Positions 1-8,653 of a stretch of DNA of 64,000 bases are shown piece by piece. The stretch covers positions 1 to 64,000 of the forward strand of contig JAYMTL010000039.1 of NCBI GenBank assembly GCA_036897445.1, written 5' to 3'. The stretch is from Pelargonium tetragonum (lineage: Eukaryota; Streptophyta; Magnoliopsida; Geraniales; Geraniaceae). Position numbers and translations under genes: made by a program. Position 1 is the first letter of the stretch. Every line of letters begins with the position of its first letter. The notes below the pieces were generated by a model. The model was not told where the DNA came from and ran no database searches. It was given only the letters and a program-made list of their open reading frames with translations.

Positions 1-380
1 AAATTTCACATCGAATTCGAGATGAAAATGAAAGAACATGTACAAGAATTTTTAATTAGATGAGTGCCCCTCAACGGGCTGTTATCGCTTTAATCGAAGA
101 AAGCTCCTCTCTAAATAGGAAAGTCTCGTGACATTTTAGGCCCGCTATACTCAAAGCAAGAGAATCCTTGTATATAACAAAAGAGCACCTATACTATTCC
201 GTACTAGCATTAAGGCTATCCCCGGGAAATCCTCATAGGCCGAATCTCTATATAGACATTCTTTTATACTTCAATAATACGGGAATATCGAGCACACTTT
301 ACCAAAAATTTTTTGCGTATGTTCATCTTTAAATATAGAGTCTACAACAGAAAAAAAGCTGCCAGTACACTTATAAAAGG

Positions 381-395
381 AGGAATTCCTTGTAA
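381..395 (+). repeat. Palindrome AGGAATTCCT with TTGTAA tail
   Basis: A perfect 10-bp palindrome (381-390) runs directly into CCTTGTAA (388-395). The same core recurs at 43248 and 60690, and a close version with an extra C recurs at 675, 26568, 46863 and 59396. It is the clearest example of the dispersed palindrome family that marks this window. The function is unknown. A hairpin at RNA level or a relic of a mobile mini-element are both possible. Confidence 0.6.
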
Positions 396-674
396 TAGGG
401 GATCCTATAGTTAGTGATGAGAAATTTAAGGATTATAAAGTACCAAAACAAAGAGACTCTTAAAAGCGCTCCTTCATTATTTGAAAAACAACTTCATGCT
501 TAAATTCTAAGGTTAAGGAAGGGTTGGAGGAGAGGTAGTTTAAGGAATCCCTTTTACTACAACACTACTTGTATAAGAAATAAGAAAAGGAGCTTTCTAC
601 GCAGAAAAAACTGAAATTTATCCGAAACAATTTAAAATAGGGGATAGTCGGAAAAGGGTCTATTCAGAGTTTTT

Positions 675-685
675 AGGAATTCCCT
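675..685 (+). repeat. Dispersed 11-mer AGGAATTCCCT, copy 1
   Basis: An exact 11-mer that is also found at 26568, 46863 and 59396. An 11-mer of this base composition should occur well under once in 64 kb, so four exact copies point to a real repeat family. The flanks of the copies do not match one another, so only the short core is shared. Confidence 0.6.
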
Positions 686-2325
686 AATAATAAATAGTAA
701 CAAACAGCATTGTCAGTTCTAAGCCTGTCAAAAAATTTTTAACATGGGTACTCAAGAAGGGAATTTTAAGAACCTTAAATATACTTTTACTTAGGTAAGC
801 TTCGGCAGAAAATTTCACTTTATTAGGAGCCCGCTAAGGAGTCTTTTCATAGTTTCGAAAGAGCTCTATTTCTCTTTTGCTAATTCCAAAAAAGGTTTCC
901 CCTTGTAGTTTAGTAAGACATTATTAAAATGAAACAAAAGATAACAAGGAATCCCTGTAATTATTAAGGCGTACCTTATTTCCTATCTTAAGCCGGAATG
1001 CATAAACTATCCAAACTGCGCTTTCTCTTACTTAAAAGGTTATACCCTTATAATTGCGAACTCCCTCAATCTGGTGAATCCACTTTTGCAATTCTTTTGA
1101 AAAACCGACAAAAGGTAAAAAGGTAAGACTCTAACTTGACTGGACAAGCATTTCAAGTAATATAGAGTAAATAAAGAAATAGGTTTCCTAACCCTACTGA
1201 ATGGGGTCCTTTCGCTTACATAATTTAAAACTAACAAGGAAAAACTCCCTAAAATAAGAATACAGGGGAAGCTTTTTTCGAATTCCCGAACCGATAAAAC
1301 ACGAAGCTTCCTTGTAATTGGGTGAACAGGAATCTTTGCTAGTGATAAAGTCTCATAGAAGAGTCTACTATTACAGTGAAGAGTGCAAAAAGGGATCCTG
1401 ATATTTTATTGACCTCTCTAGAAAGGAAGTGAAAAACTTAGACTACTAAAAAGTGGATAAGTGTTTACGTATATAGTTATTTACTTTTTGCCTTCGAGCT
1501 TCCATCTCAAGTGTTTGCTGCGAAACCTGAATTATTTAAGTATATTTCTGCTTTGTCTGTATTTGTTTAGTGTTTTAGAAGTTTCTATGGAACAAGGGCG
1601 ACTTTTGGTATTATAAAATTATACGGGACTCTAGTAACTTTGAAGCAACTTTTTTTTTACTGGACTACTTTATACTCGAAAGTTTTTCTAGGGTAAGCTA
1701 GGCAAGTCCTTTTCTCAAAAATTAGCTTGTTATTGCTCCGGTTAAACCCCTAGAAGACAGGGAACCCTGAAGCCGAAAGGGTACACTTAAAGCGAGGGGG
1801 TTGCACTTCTTTTTCCGCTAAGATAAAAAAATCTTATCTTAGTTTTACTTACACTCAGTAGAAAACCTCATTCTCTGACAAGTCAATTTCTTTTTATAGT
1901 TACTTTTTTCATACCTATTAGTATTCTTTACATAGCCATAGCGGATCCTTAATTGTGTTCTTACTTGTGTAGGTAGTCTTGAATCTTAGTGAATGTTTAG
2001 TCTAGTAGATTTGGTTCCTTAAGTTTTGATAAGGAAGGCTTTGCGGTAAACCCTTGGGGAACTCACTATAGGATTTGAAATTCCCAATTTGCATATGGAA
2101 AGTAGGTAAAGGTGCCCTCGGTTCTTTGAATTTTCTATTAATTCTGTTCCTTGTCAATTAAATTCAGTAAAGAAGATAAGAGTAACTCCTAACTAAGGCT
2201 TAGCGAATTCAGATATAAATGAAAGTGCTTTGACTTATAGGAAACTTAACCTTGTACCGACCGGGGTATGCTAAACTTAAATGGTATAGAACAATATTCT
2301 TTATGGAACACCTTTTAAGCAAACT

Positions 2326-2505
2326 TTAAGATCTTACTTGTATTATGTGTCTTCTGTACCCTAGCTTTCTTTTGGGTCTTAGGAGCCTTACCCCTTTGTA
2401 TCAGTCAGTACCCTTCTTGCGGGCCTTAGCTGTACTACTCTTAATAACTGCTGTACTCTTAGTATTAGCAGCTCTTCCTACTATTCTGCATTCCTGGGAG
2501 TGCAT
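2326..2505 (-). CDS. Small very basic frame, possible decayed or recoded gene
   Basis: An ATG at 2505-2503 opens a frame that in the standard code stops at TGA (2403-2401) after 34 residues. If UGA is read as Trp, it runs 59 residues to TAA at 2328-2326. The composition stays strongly basic across the TGA. Before it are motifs such as NTKSTAVIKSSTAK and ARKKGTD. After it come YKGVRLLRPKRKLGYRR and a basic tail. A second frame, offset by one, also reads lysine-rich after the TGA (KAPKTQKKARVQKTH), so a frameshift is an alternative to recoding. The length and charge would suit a small ribosomal protein or a DNA-binding tail, but I recognise no family. It could also be a purine-rich tract that happens to be open. 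It belongs with the lysine-rich islands at 3.4, 5.1, 48.2, 55.1 and 62.4 kb. Confidence 0.25.
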
Positions 2506-3367
2506 GAGTTAAGTAAGTCAGCAAGACAAGAGACTCCCTTAGTGTTTGTGGTTGACAATTACTCAATTTCTTTTCTTTAGTTTATTCCTAGGTCAACTGG
2601 TGGAGAATTGAGGGACATAAAAAGAAGGATCTTCCTTTTGTTTCATTACTTTCCGTTTGGATTGGGTCTTTTCGTAAGCATACAAACTCAACAAGAATAA
2701 CTAGCTCTAGCAAACTGAACTTAAAACTTTGACTTCATTTACATCATTACTTGAGTTCTTTTTTACTCCCTAAGACTCCCTAGCATTTTTATAATATCTA
2801 GATTGGATTACTTTAGCTTTAGAGATTGGAAACAGGGGAGCACAAGAATCTTTTAGTTTTTTAACTCTTCCCGATTAATTAGATTCTTGCAGGATGTTAG
2901 GCAGCTCTTACTCAGAATCCCTCAGGTAGTATCTATTTCCTCTATTTACTAAGATTTTAAGTACGAAATCCCTTAATTACATTACCTTCTTAGGGCTTTT
3001 ACAAGGAGTGCATTACTAGTGGGTAAGCTTTCCCTTTATTCCAGCTCTATTTTACTTGTGAACTGGGGAACAGAGCTGTTGGTTAATTGACTTCCTTAAC
3101 CGGTTTTTATTACTTACTTTGCTAGAGATGAAAACACTAACAACAAAAAAAGAGGAAAATAGGTAACCAATTCAAACTACTCAATATGAAATAAAAGGGT
3201 TCTACAACAGGACAAAATCCTTCCTATTTCTAAACAAACTCTCTTAACTGCTATAAGAAGCCCCACAGCCTATCTAAAAGACAGTAACTCTTTTGCATAA
3301 GGTTGCAGTAAGACAAGAGTTCGAATCCCGTACTATATAGGATAGACTTCCTACTTCTTCCCCATAG
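2506..3367. other. Gene-free stretch
   Basis: No convincing frame. A T-loop-like AGTTCGAATCCC lies near 3318, but its flanks pair poorly and no acceptor stem is visible, so I do not call a tRNA. One loose palindromic motif (GGATCTTCC) lies near 2628. Confidence 0.5.
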
Positions 3368-3526
3368 CTACAAATTTCTTAATACCTTTTTATGCCTACC
3401 TATAACTTCTCTTACTTGCTTTTGTAATACCTGTCTTAATTTAATCTTAATAACGAGACTTTTCTTTAGAGCTATACCCCCTTCCTCGGGTTCCTTAGTT
3501 AGAGAGCTATTATTATATTCTGTAGC
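3368..3526 (-). CDS. Lysine-rich open frame of 52 codons, unknown
   Basis: The frame is open from just after a TAA to TAG (3370-3368) and has no ATG. It reads like protein: an acidic, polar start (TEYNNSSLTKEPEEGG) is followed by a basic, probably helical stretch (IALKKSLVIKIKLRQ, then VREVIGRHKK and VLRNL). The ending resembles the frame at 50.1 kb, which has ALRNSVGRHQEK, and the phrase GIA-KK also occurs at 5.1 kb. It overlaps the 20-residue frame at 3499-3561 in another frame. A frame this long is not statistically unusual in 64 kb of AT-rich DNA, so composition and the shared motif are the only support. The likely nature is a gene fragment or a purine-rich tract. No function is assigned. 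Confidence 0.25.
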   Translation of the reverse strand, partial: ATEYNNSSLTKEPEEGGIALKKSLVIKIKLRQVLQKQVREVIGRHKKVLRNL

Positions 3527-3561
3527 TTACTCTCCCCCAGTTTGGTAGCTTTAAAAGTCAT
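3499..3561 (-). CDS. 20-residue ATG frame in lysine-rich island
   Basis: ATG at 3561-3559 and TAA at 3501-3499 enclose a 20-residue frame containing FKATKLGESKLQ and NIIIAL. The NIIIA phrase (DNA AATATAATAATAGCT) recurs at 48.29 kb inside another lysine-rich frame, where it reads NIIIAMG. It overlaps the start of the 3368-3526 frame. Too short to call a gene. It is listed because the matching DNA segment is part of the evidence for a dispersed repeat. Confidence 0.15.
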   Translation of the reverse strand: MTFKATKLGESKLQNIIIAL

Positions 3562-3710
3562 AGTTGCTATAACTTATGGGTCGGTACAGTCTGTACTGCT
3601 TTCTATCTTTATTCCCCAAAAAACTACCCCAGTACTCTATGTATAGTTAAGGTATAGCCCTCCCGTTCCTTGTAGCTATTACTATAGAGAGGGTTGAGCC
3701 TTACAGAGTT

Positions 3711-3851
3711 TTAAGGGAGGTAGAACTCCCCGACCTTAGTATAACCAAGGAAGGTAAATGCAAGTAGTCCTTTATAATAGAACATTCATACCTTATTACC
3801 ACCGGCATCAATAACAAAAACAGACTTTCCATTTCTAGAAAAACCCCTTCA
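3711..3851 (-). CDS. Mixed hydrophobic frame, open only if UGA is sense
   Basis: Between TAG (3854-3852) and TAA (3713-3711) the frame contains two TGA codons. Read with UGA as Trp it gives a 46-codon stretch with motifs GKSVFVIDAGGNKV and YYKGLLAFTFLGYTKVGEF, which look like globular protein. In the standard code only the last 24 residues, from the ATG at 3785, form a frame. It directly follows the frame at 3835-3957 in another frame. I do not recognise a family. A decayed mitochondrial gene or chance are both possible. Confidence 0.2.
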
Positions 3852-3957
3852 CTAAACTAACTGTAGCTAGACTTCCACTCTGTATTATCTCTATCTTGGT
3901 TGCTTTGCTAGTCTCTTTGCAGCTAATACAACTTTCTCTTAGATACACTTTTGGAGC
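3835..3957 (-). CDS. 40-codon open frame, unknown
   Basis: Open from after TAA (3960-3958) to TAG (3837-3835), without ATG. It contains two close cysteines (SCISCK), then ETSKATKIEI and GSLATVSLVKG. Codon choice (AAG, GCT, ACA, AGT) resembles that of the other lysine-rich frames. It precedes, on the same strand, the frames at 3711-3851 and 3368-3526, so the 3.37-3.96 kb minus strand may be one decayed or interrupted gene about 590 bp long. This is inference from adjacency only. Confidence 0.2.
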   Translation of the reverse strand, partial: APKVYLRESCISCKETSKATKIEIIQSGSLATVSLVKGFF

Positions 3958-4458
3958 TTACCTTTCTTATGAGTTAGAAGAATAAGTGTAAGGAGAGTAG
4001 GATTAACAGTAAGACATAGTAGAGGATAGATAACTTTATTTATGTTGTTCTTTGTCTTATGGAGCTAAGATTTTTAGATAGTTAATAATAAATAAGTATA
4101 TAGAGTTATGCTCTAGTAAGAGTTTTATAGCAATTGTTATAGTTTTAAGAACAATTCCTCTTGTTGTGTTCTCTATTCTTATCGTTAAAGAGGAAAAAAG
4201 CCTTGGTAGTTTAGGAGTACACCCTTCCGACTGAAGGGTACCAAAGAGGTTTATGCATTATAGTATAAAAAAAGTCTCCTACTTACGTTATAACCAACTG
4301 CTTATACTTTTATTCTTTCTTTTCTTACTTTATGGCTCTCTTGACTTGTTTGTTCTTGACTTAGACTTAAAATTTTTTAGAGTTGTTAGAGTCTTTATAA
4401 CTTTATAAAAAAGATAAGAGCTGGAGTTAGGGGATTTCATTGTAATCTAAGAAGATAA

Positions 4459-4560
4459 GGAAATATACGCACTATAAGAAGAAAAAGAGAACTTAAGAAA
4501 GTCTTGATTGTATTCTTAGTTATTAGCGAGTTATATATAGTTATAGAGTCTAGTCGATAA
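4459..4560 (+). CDS. 33-codon frame: basic patch then hydrophobic helix
   Basis: Open between TAA (4456-4458) and TAA (4558-4560), with no ATG. A basic stretch (RTIRRKRELKK) leads into a hydrophobic run (VLIVFLVISELYIVI), the layout of a small single-pass membrane segment. There is no homolog I can name. The length is well within chance for this DNA, so it is kept only as a low-confidence candidate in the palindrome-poor 2.3-5.2 kb island. Confidence 0.15.
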   Translation, partial: GNIRTIRRKRELKKVLIVFLVISELYIVIESSR

Positions 4561-5066
4561 CGAGTGTTGTTTAAAGGATAAGACTCTTATTCCTTGGAGT
4601 TTTTACTACAGACATGATGAGTAAACCTTAGAAGTACAAAGAGAACTTTTTTGTAATATCAGTATAGTTAACCTTACACCGACGTCTTACTCGCTTTCTG
4701 ACCTTTTTTTAATAAATATTAAATGAAACTTCCTAAAAAGGAAACCCTGGAAACAGAGGAGCGCAATTAAGAAGACTCTTAGATATCCTAGTAAATACTT
4801 ATTCAAAAGGCTGAGGATAATGGATCTTGATTCAGTAGAATAGTGCCCAAGTTCCTTTTCTAAAGTCTCTTTTTCTTAGCTACCTGTTTAAGCTACAGAG
4901 GTCTAGATTTTAGTTTTTTGGAGTCTATATTCATTTTGTTTTAGACTCTTTCCTTTTTAGAATTCCTTGAATTAAACCCTGCCCTTCCTGAAATATTAAA
5001 CACTTCAGTAAAAATTTTTTATTAGAATCCTCTTGTTAGTCAAAACGTGTACGAGTATTCTTTAGC
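4561..5066. other. Gene-free stretch
   Basis: Nothing convincing on either strand. A run of T-rich DNA and one palindrome-like motif (GGAAACCCTGG, near 4740) are all I see. Confidence 0.5.
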
Positions 5067-5216
5067 TTATTCTCTATCAACCCCCTTCTTCAAAGTCTTC
5101 TTAGCTATACCTTGTTTCCTAACTGCTATACTTTTATGGGTTCTACCTTTCTTATAGGTAAGGGGCTTACTATTACCTGTAGCTATTATGAGGATCTTAC
5201 TCTTAACCCCCTTTCT
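5067..5216 (-). CDS. Lysine-rich frame of 49 codons, weak rpl2 N-domain likeness
   Basis: Open from after TAA to TAA (5069-5067), no ATG. The peptide has KSKILIIATGNSK, then KPLTYKKGRTHKSIAVRK, then QGIAKKTLKKGVDRE. By eye the middle and end can be laid against the N-terminal domain of ribosomal protein L2 (GRNxxGRITVRHRGGGHKxLYRxIDFKR): G-R, then I-x-V-R, G, a basic K, L, then D-R fall in order. The glycine triplet and the His-Lys pair that mark L2 are missing, so the match may only reflect shared basic composition. IIATG also resembles NIIIAMG at 48.29 kb. Alternatives are another basic protein fragment or a purine-rich simple-sequence tract. Confidence 0.25.
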   Translation of the reverse strand, partial: RKGVKSKILIIATGNSKPLTYKKGRTHKSIAVRKQGIAKKTLKKGVDRE

Positions 5217-6086
5217 TTAGGGCTATAACTTTCCTCAGAGATATACTTGCACTCTAGGCTTTAAACAAAAAACCTCTCCACTTACCTTTTCCTAAAAGAA
5301 AAGTAATTAAGGGGCATGCTCGCGATTTAGTTACTTATACTTACCTTTTTAAGTAATAGGGTCCGCTATCTTCTAAACAAGGATCTCCTACTTGAGACTC
5401 AGAGATGCTTATCCTTTTTTTGTCTAGGAGATTCTAAAAAGAGTTTTAATGACTACTACTGAAAAAGAACTTTTATACATTTATTTTATTCTCAGCTTTT
5501 GGCCCAAAACTTTCAAATTTCTAATATTCCAGGGCTTGTAGAGTTAATATTTCCCTTGTTTATTCAGTATTTACCTTCTTCTTAAACTAGACTTTGCTTG
5601 TAAAATACCTATCTAGTGAAGCTAATCTCTAAGAAAAAGGCCTGACGAGTGAAGGAAAGAGGCCCCTCCCTGCAAATGTAAGGCATAGCTTTCCATATAA
5701 GCTATTGTGGGACACCCCTAAAGAAAAGTCTATATCTTAACATCTTAACCTACCAACCCTCAATTCCCCCTAAAACCCTCGGATTCTTGTAAGGAGTTCT
5801 ATTACCTATATTTCTTATTAATTAGATGTAGAATAGGCAGTATTAGTTGTTAGAGTATTATATAGAGAAATGAAATAATCTAAACCAAGTAAACAGAAAA
5901 AAATAAAGCAAGGGTTTCTTTATTAGTTTATAGTTAGCAGTTAAATCTAAGAAAATTTTAGGAAACTCGAAACTAAATACACCCGTTAATCCCAATTAAA
6001 ATAGCTTTTTTAAGAAGTTAGGAAGAAGGAAGAAATATATCTTTCAAGACTAACCCTACAAGACTCTCTTATCTCGATGAATGGCA
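5217..6086. other. Gene-free stretch
   Basis: No defensible gene. It includes mixed AT-rich DNA with TTCTTGTAAGGAG near 5787 and several A-rich runs after 5880. No RNA feature until the tRNA-like element at 6087. Confidence 0.5.
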
Positions 6087-6148
6087 GTAATAGTATCGAT
6101 GCCGGGTGTGTAGGTATGAAAAGTCGTAGGTTCGAGCCCTGATCATTA
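6087..6148 (+). other. tRNA-like remnant lacking an anticodon arm
   Basis: A T-arm-like hairpin with loop TTCGAGC and four pairs lies at 6126-6142 and contains the B-box match GGTTCGAGCC (6129-6138). TCATTAC after it pairs, with one mismatch and one wobble, with GTAATAG at 6087-6093 as an acceptor stem. Between them, TATC and GGTA can form a D-like stem around a G-rich loop. The interval is too short for an anticodon arm. It may be a decayed tRNA, a tRNA-like RNA processing signal, or chance. Confidence 0.25.
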
Positions 6149-7320
6149 CAAGAGATTTGCTAACATTGCAGACCGACAACTCAAAAATTTCTGTTTTATA
6201 AGCCTTGAAAAGAGACTTTTAGTTAAAACTAGATTGTTCAGTTCGGAGCTCCCCAGATCAGATTTAATACATATTTATAGTAAGATTGACTTCCTTACAA
6301 GAACAAGAAGACCCTACTTCGAGTAGCTCCCATAGGTACAGGTATTAAGGCTCTATCTCTACAAAAACAAGATTTTAAGCCAAGAAGAAGGAAAAATCAG
6401 TCTATTACACTATAAAAGACTCTAATAGAATAGAACAACTACTTTAAATAAGCAATATAACTGCATTACGGGTAATAAAATAAGAAATGCTTTTGACTTT
6501 CCAGTTCCAGGGGATTGGAAGCTTTTGCTAGAGTCTTTTGGATCAAGGAAATCCGGGGTAAATTACGAGTTTGACTAAATAAGGTTTAAAATGAATGTAA
6601 GAGCTTTTTTTGAGATGAATCATAGTTGCCTTTTTAGATTCCATAAATAACTAGCCAAGACGTTTCCGCGAGTTGGGTCAGTAAGTACTTTTTGTGAAAA
6701 TTTCTTTTATATTTTTTAATTTGTATTTATAAGAGTTTCTCTCAGAATATTTAGGAAAAGGCTGGACAGCTAAATCAGAAGGGTCAAAACCCGGATGGAC
6801 TCTTTTCTAGAATCTGCTTAGGGAAAGTAAATGCACAGGATTAAATAGAGCTCCTTAAGTTAGTAATCGACATACTGGAGTTATCCTTTTTTATACTTGT
6901 TTTTTGTCTATAAGTCTAGCTAAAAGGAATCTTGTGCTTTTGTAAGATACTCAATCTGAAGAACTCTTTTTTCTATTTAGCTTGGGTATTCTTTGCCTTA
7001 ATTATATCTGTTTTATCCAGCGGCGGGTCCAACTAGAGTGAGGTTTATGACATAGAACCAACAAGAGGGGGACAAAATTGAAGTTTACCTTATTCTGGGG
7101 GCTTGTGTTGCTTTTAAAATTTTATGGTTTACTTTTATTTTAAAGAGTTCTTAGTACTAGAGCCCTTTCTTATCACATTTTGTATGTAAAATGTACTTTT
7201 AAAGGCAGTCTTGAATAAAGCATATGCAGACATTGTTTTAAATTATTAGTACGAAATAACAGACTCAAAGTTTAGACTTGATTATAAATCCGGTTACTGC
7301 ACAAACGAAGCCCTATTATC
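6149..7320. other. Gene-free stretch
   Basis: I see no coding-like frame and no RNA gene. A pyrimidine-rich run near 7125-7145 and a few loose GGNNNCC palindromes are present. Confidence 0.5.
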
Positions 7321-7337
7321 TCGAGATTTGAACCCGA
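7321..7337 (-). other. Isolated T-arm / B-box motif
   Basis: On the minus strand this reads a five-pair stem (one wobble) around loop TTCAAAT, matching GGTTCAAATC. A possible acceptor pairing upstream (AATAATC with GATAATA, five of seven) would give a 72-nt unit, but no canonical anticodon stem forms inside it. I therefore list only the T-arm. Confidence 0.25.
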
Positions 7338-8040
7338 CTTATGCAACTTTCCTCCAAGCTTTTTAAATTAAAAGGAATGATTATTTATTCTACAGATTCT
7401 TTTTTAAAGCCTTATCTTTCGGGGCCCTTTCTACGGCAAAAGGCCCCTTAAGTAAAATATTAGAGGCGTTCTTTGGTAGACTTTGTACCCTGATTGCTTA
7501 TATATTCCTAGTAATTAAGACTAAGAGTTTCCTAAATAAAAATAGAGCAAAGTCGATTCATTTATAGACACTCCCAAGTCCAAGTTTTCTTTTTCAAGGC
7601 TTAAATTCCACCTTCCTTAACAAAAAATCTTTATGACGGATCCATTAATATAGGACACTGCTTTGTAAGATTCCTAGTAAAGCGAGTACCATAGGAAGCA
7701 TTTCCGAAAAAGAATAGATAAAGAAAGATAATTCTTATTTTTTTTAGAGGGATATGTATGACCAGCTCTAGGGGAACCCTTTCGAGGAGCACAAATGAAG
7801 AAAACTACTTACTTTCCTTTAAGACTTTTCTTTATAAGTCCAGGAAAATAGGAATACAAATGAAATGGTGCTAAAGTTTCTAGAATGCTTTTTCTCCTCA
7901 GGCTGGGTACCCTTTAAGGGGTAATTTCCGCTTTTTAACAAGGGTAGTTTAGTTACTTTTTTAGATTTAGAATCGAAAGGGAATGCAGCTACAACACCAT
8001 CCTTTCCATTTAAACTATCCAACCAATACAATATAAACAA
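7338..8040. other. Gene-free stretch
   Basis: Contains a TTG-initiated minus-strand frame (7819-8040, 73 codons) that begins inside the adjacent TG-rich repeat block and loses protein-like character downstream. I regard it as chance. A palindrome-like CCCTTTAAGGGG lies near 7910. Confidence 0.45.
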
Positions 8041-8250
8041 CCATATAACCTATAATCTAACTACTTATAACTAATTGCTAGCTACAAGAATACAGTAATC
8101 CATAAGATAAGCTACGAGAACAAAAACAACCATAAGCATACATTACAATCTAATACACTACTAGCTACAGTAATCCAAATACATAGCTACAAGAACAGGA
8201 ATCTAGCTACGCCATAAGACAAGGACAATATAGCTCCTTTCCTCCTACTA
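8041..8250 (-). repeat. Degenerate TG-rich minisatellite-like block
   Basis: On the minus strand this block repeats phrases such as CTTGTAGCTATGTATTTGG and ATGGATTACTGTAGCTAG with loose spacing; TAGCTAG-type ends recur about every 40-80 bp. The plus strand is correspondingly rich in A and C and very poor in G. In one frame the units read hydrophobic phrases (VLVAMYLDYC, VLVAYLMDYC) broken by TAG and TAA. It is either a decayed repeat region of a membrane-protein gene or a simple-sequence array that reads as hydrophobic by base bias. Confidence 0.4.
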
Positions 8251-8403
8251 TACTAATAAGTAAACTAATAAGTAATATAACAAATAGAAGTATAGCTCAT
8301 AAGCAACTGACAAGTAAAGCAAGTAAATAAACCTAACTAACAAGACTAACAAGAAGATAAATACAAAAAAGAAAGAAGGAAATCAAAGTCAACTATGTTG
8401 GGG
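8248..8403 (-). CDS. Hydrophobic frame, membrane-segment-like
   Basis: Open for 44 codons (8382-8248) in the standard code. Reading two TGA codons as Trp extends it back to 8403, for 51 codons. The peptide is almost wholly hydrophobic (FPSFFFVFIFLLVLLVRFIY, then LLYLSVAYELYFYLLYY), enough for two membrane spans. It begins where the frame at 8393-8653 ends and ends in the TG-rich repeat block. Base bias of that block (T and TTA/CTT/TAC codons) may explain the hydrophobicity. No family recognised. Confidence 0.2.
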
Positions 8404-8653
8404 CTATAAAGCATGCATACATTATTAGAATGCCTATATAGTGAACCTTCCCCCGCCTTTTTAAGTAACTATAAGATAGAATACTAATGTATAAGTTTTT
8501 TATTACCTCTTTGGTACCTGCTAATAAGGCTGACTTCAGTTCTCCAACACAAGACCTTTTAAAAGCATCTCCTATCTTAGTTGGTAGGTCCTTCACTAAT
8601 GGGTATTCCTTTGGGCAAGCTTTTTTGTAAACAAGTTGGTGGTTCAAACTCAA
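8393..8653 (-). CDS. Hypothetical protein, 86 codons
   Basis: Among the longer open frames this one looks most like globular protein. A TTG at 8653 is the first usable start; the frame is actually open back to 8677. Motifs seen are VYKKACPKEYPLVKDLP, TKIGDAFKRSCVGELKSALL, AGTKEVIKNLYISIL and YLKRRGKVHYIGILIMYACF, with a hydrophobic C-terminal end. It has no ATG and no visible Shine-Dalgarno-type site. The stop is TAG (8395-8393), and a hydrophobic frame begins there in another phase, so the two could be parts of one interrupted gene. I cannot name a family. Length alone is not significant in this window. Confidence 0.3.
   Translation of the reverse strand: MSLNHQLVYKKACPKEYPLVKDLPTKIGDAFKRSCVGELKSALLAGTKEVIKNLYISILSYSYLKRRGKVHYIGILIMYACFIAPT

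Larger units (their letters stand above)
1..2325. other. Gene-free AT-rich DNA with scattered palindromes
   Basis: No frame here looks like protein beyond chance length. The visible structure is a set of short degenerate palindromes built on GGAATTCC, GGATCC or GGTTCC cores, at 381, 675 and about 1394. Two copies of the octamer CCTTGTAA lie at 388 and 1310. Homopolymer T runs are common. I see no RNA gene and no promoter that I can defend. Confidence 0.6.

Noticed and set aside
3318-3330. tRNA at AGTTCGAATCCCG
   Set aside because: The T-stem has two mismatches and no acceptor stem, and the anticodon candidate upstream has the wrong spacing.
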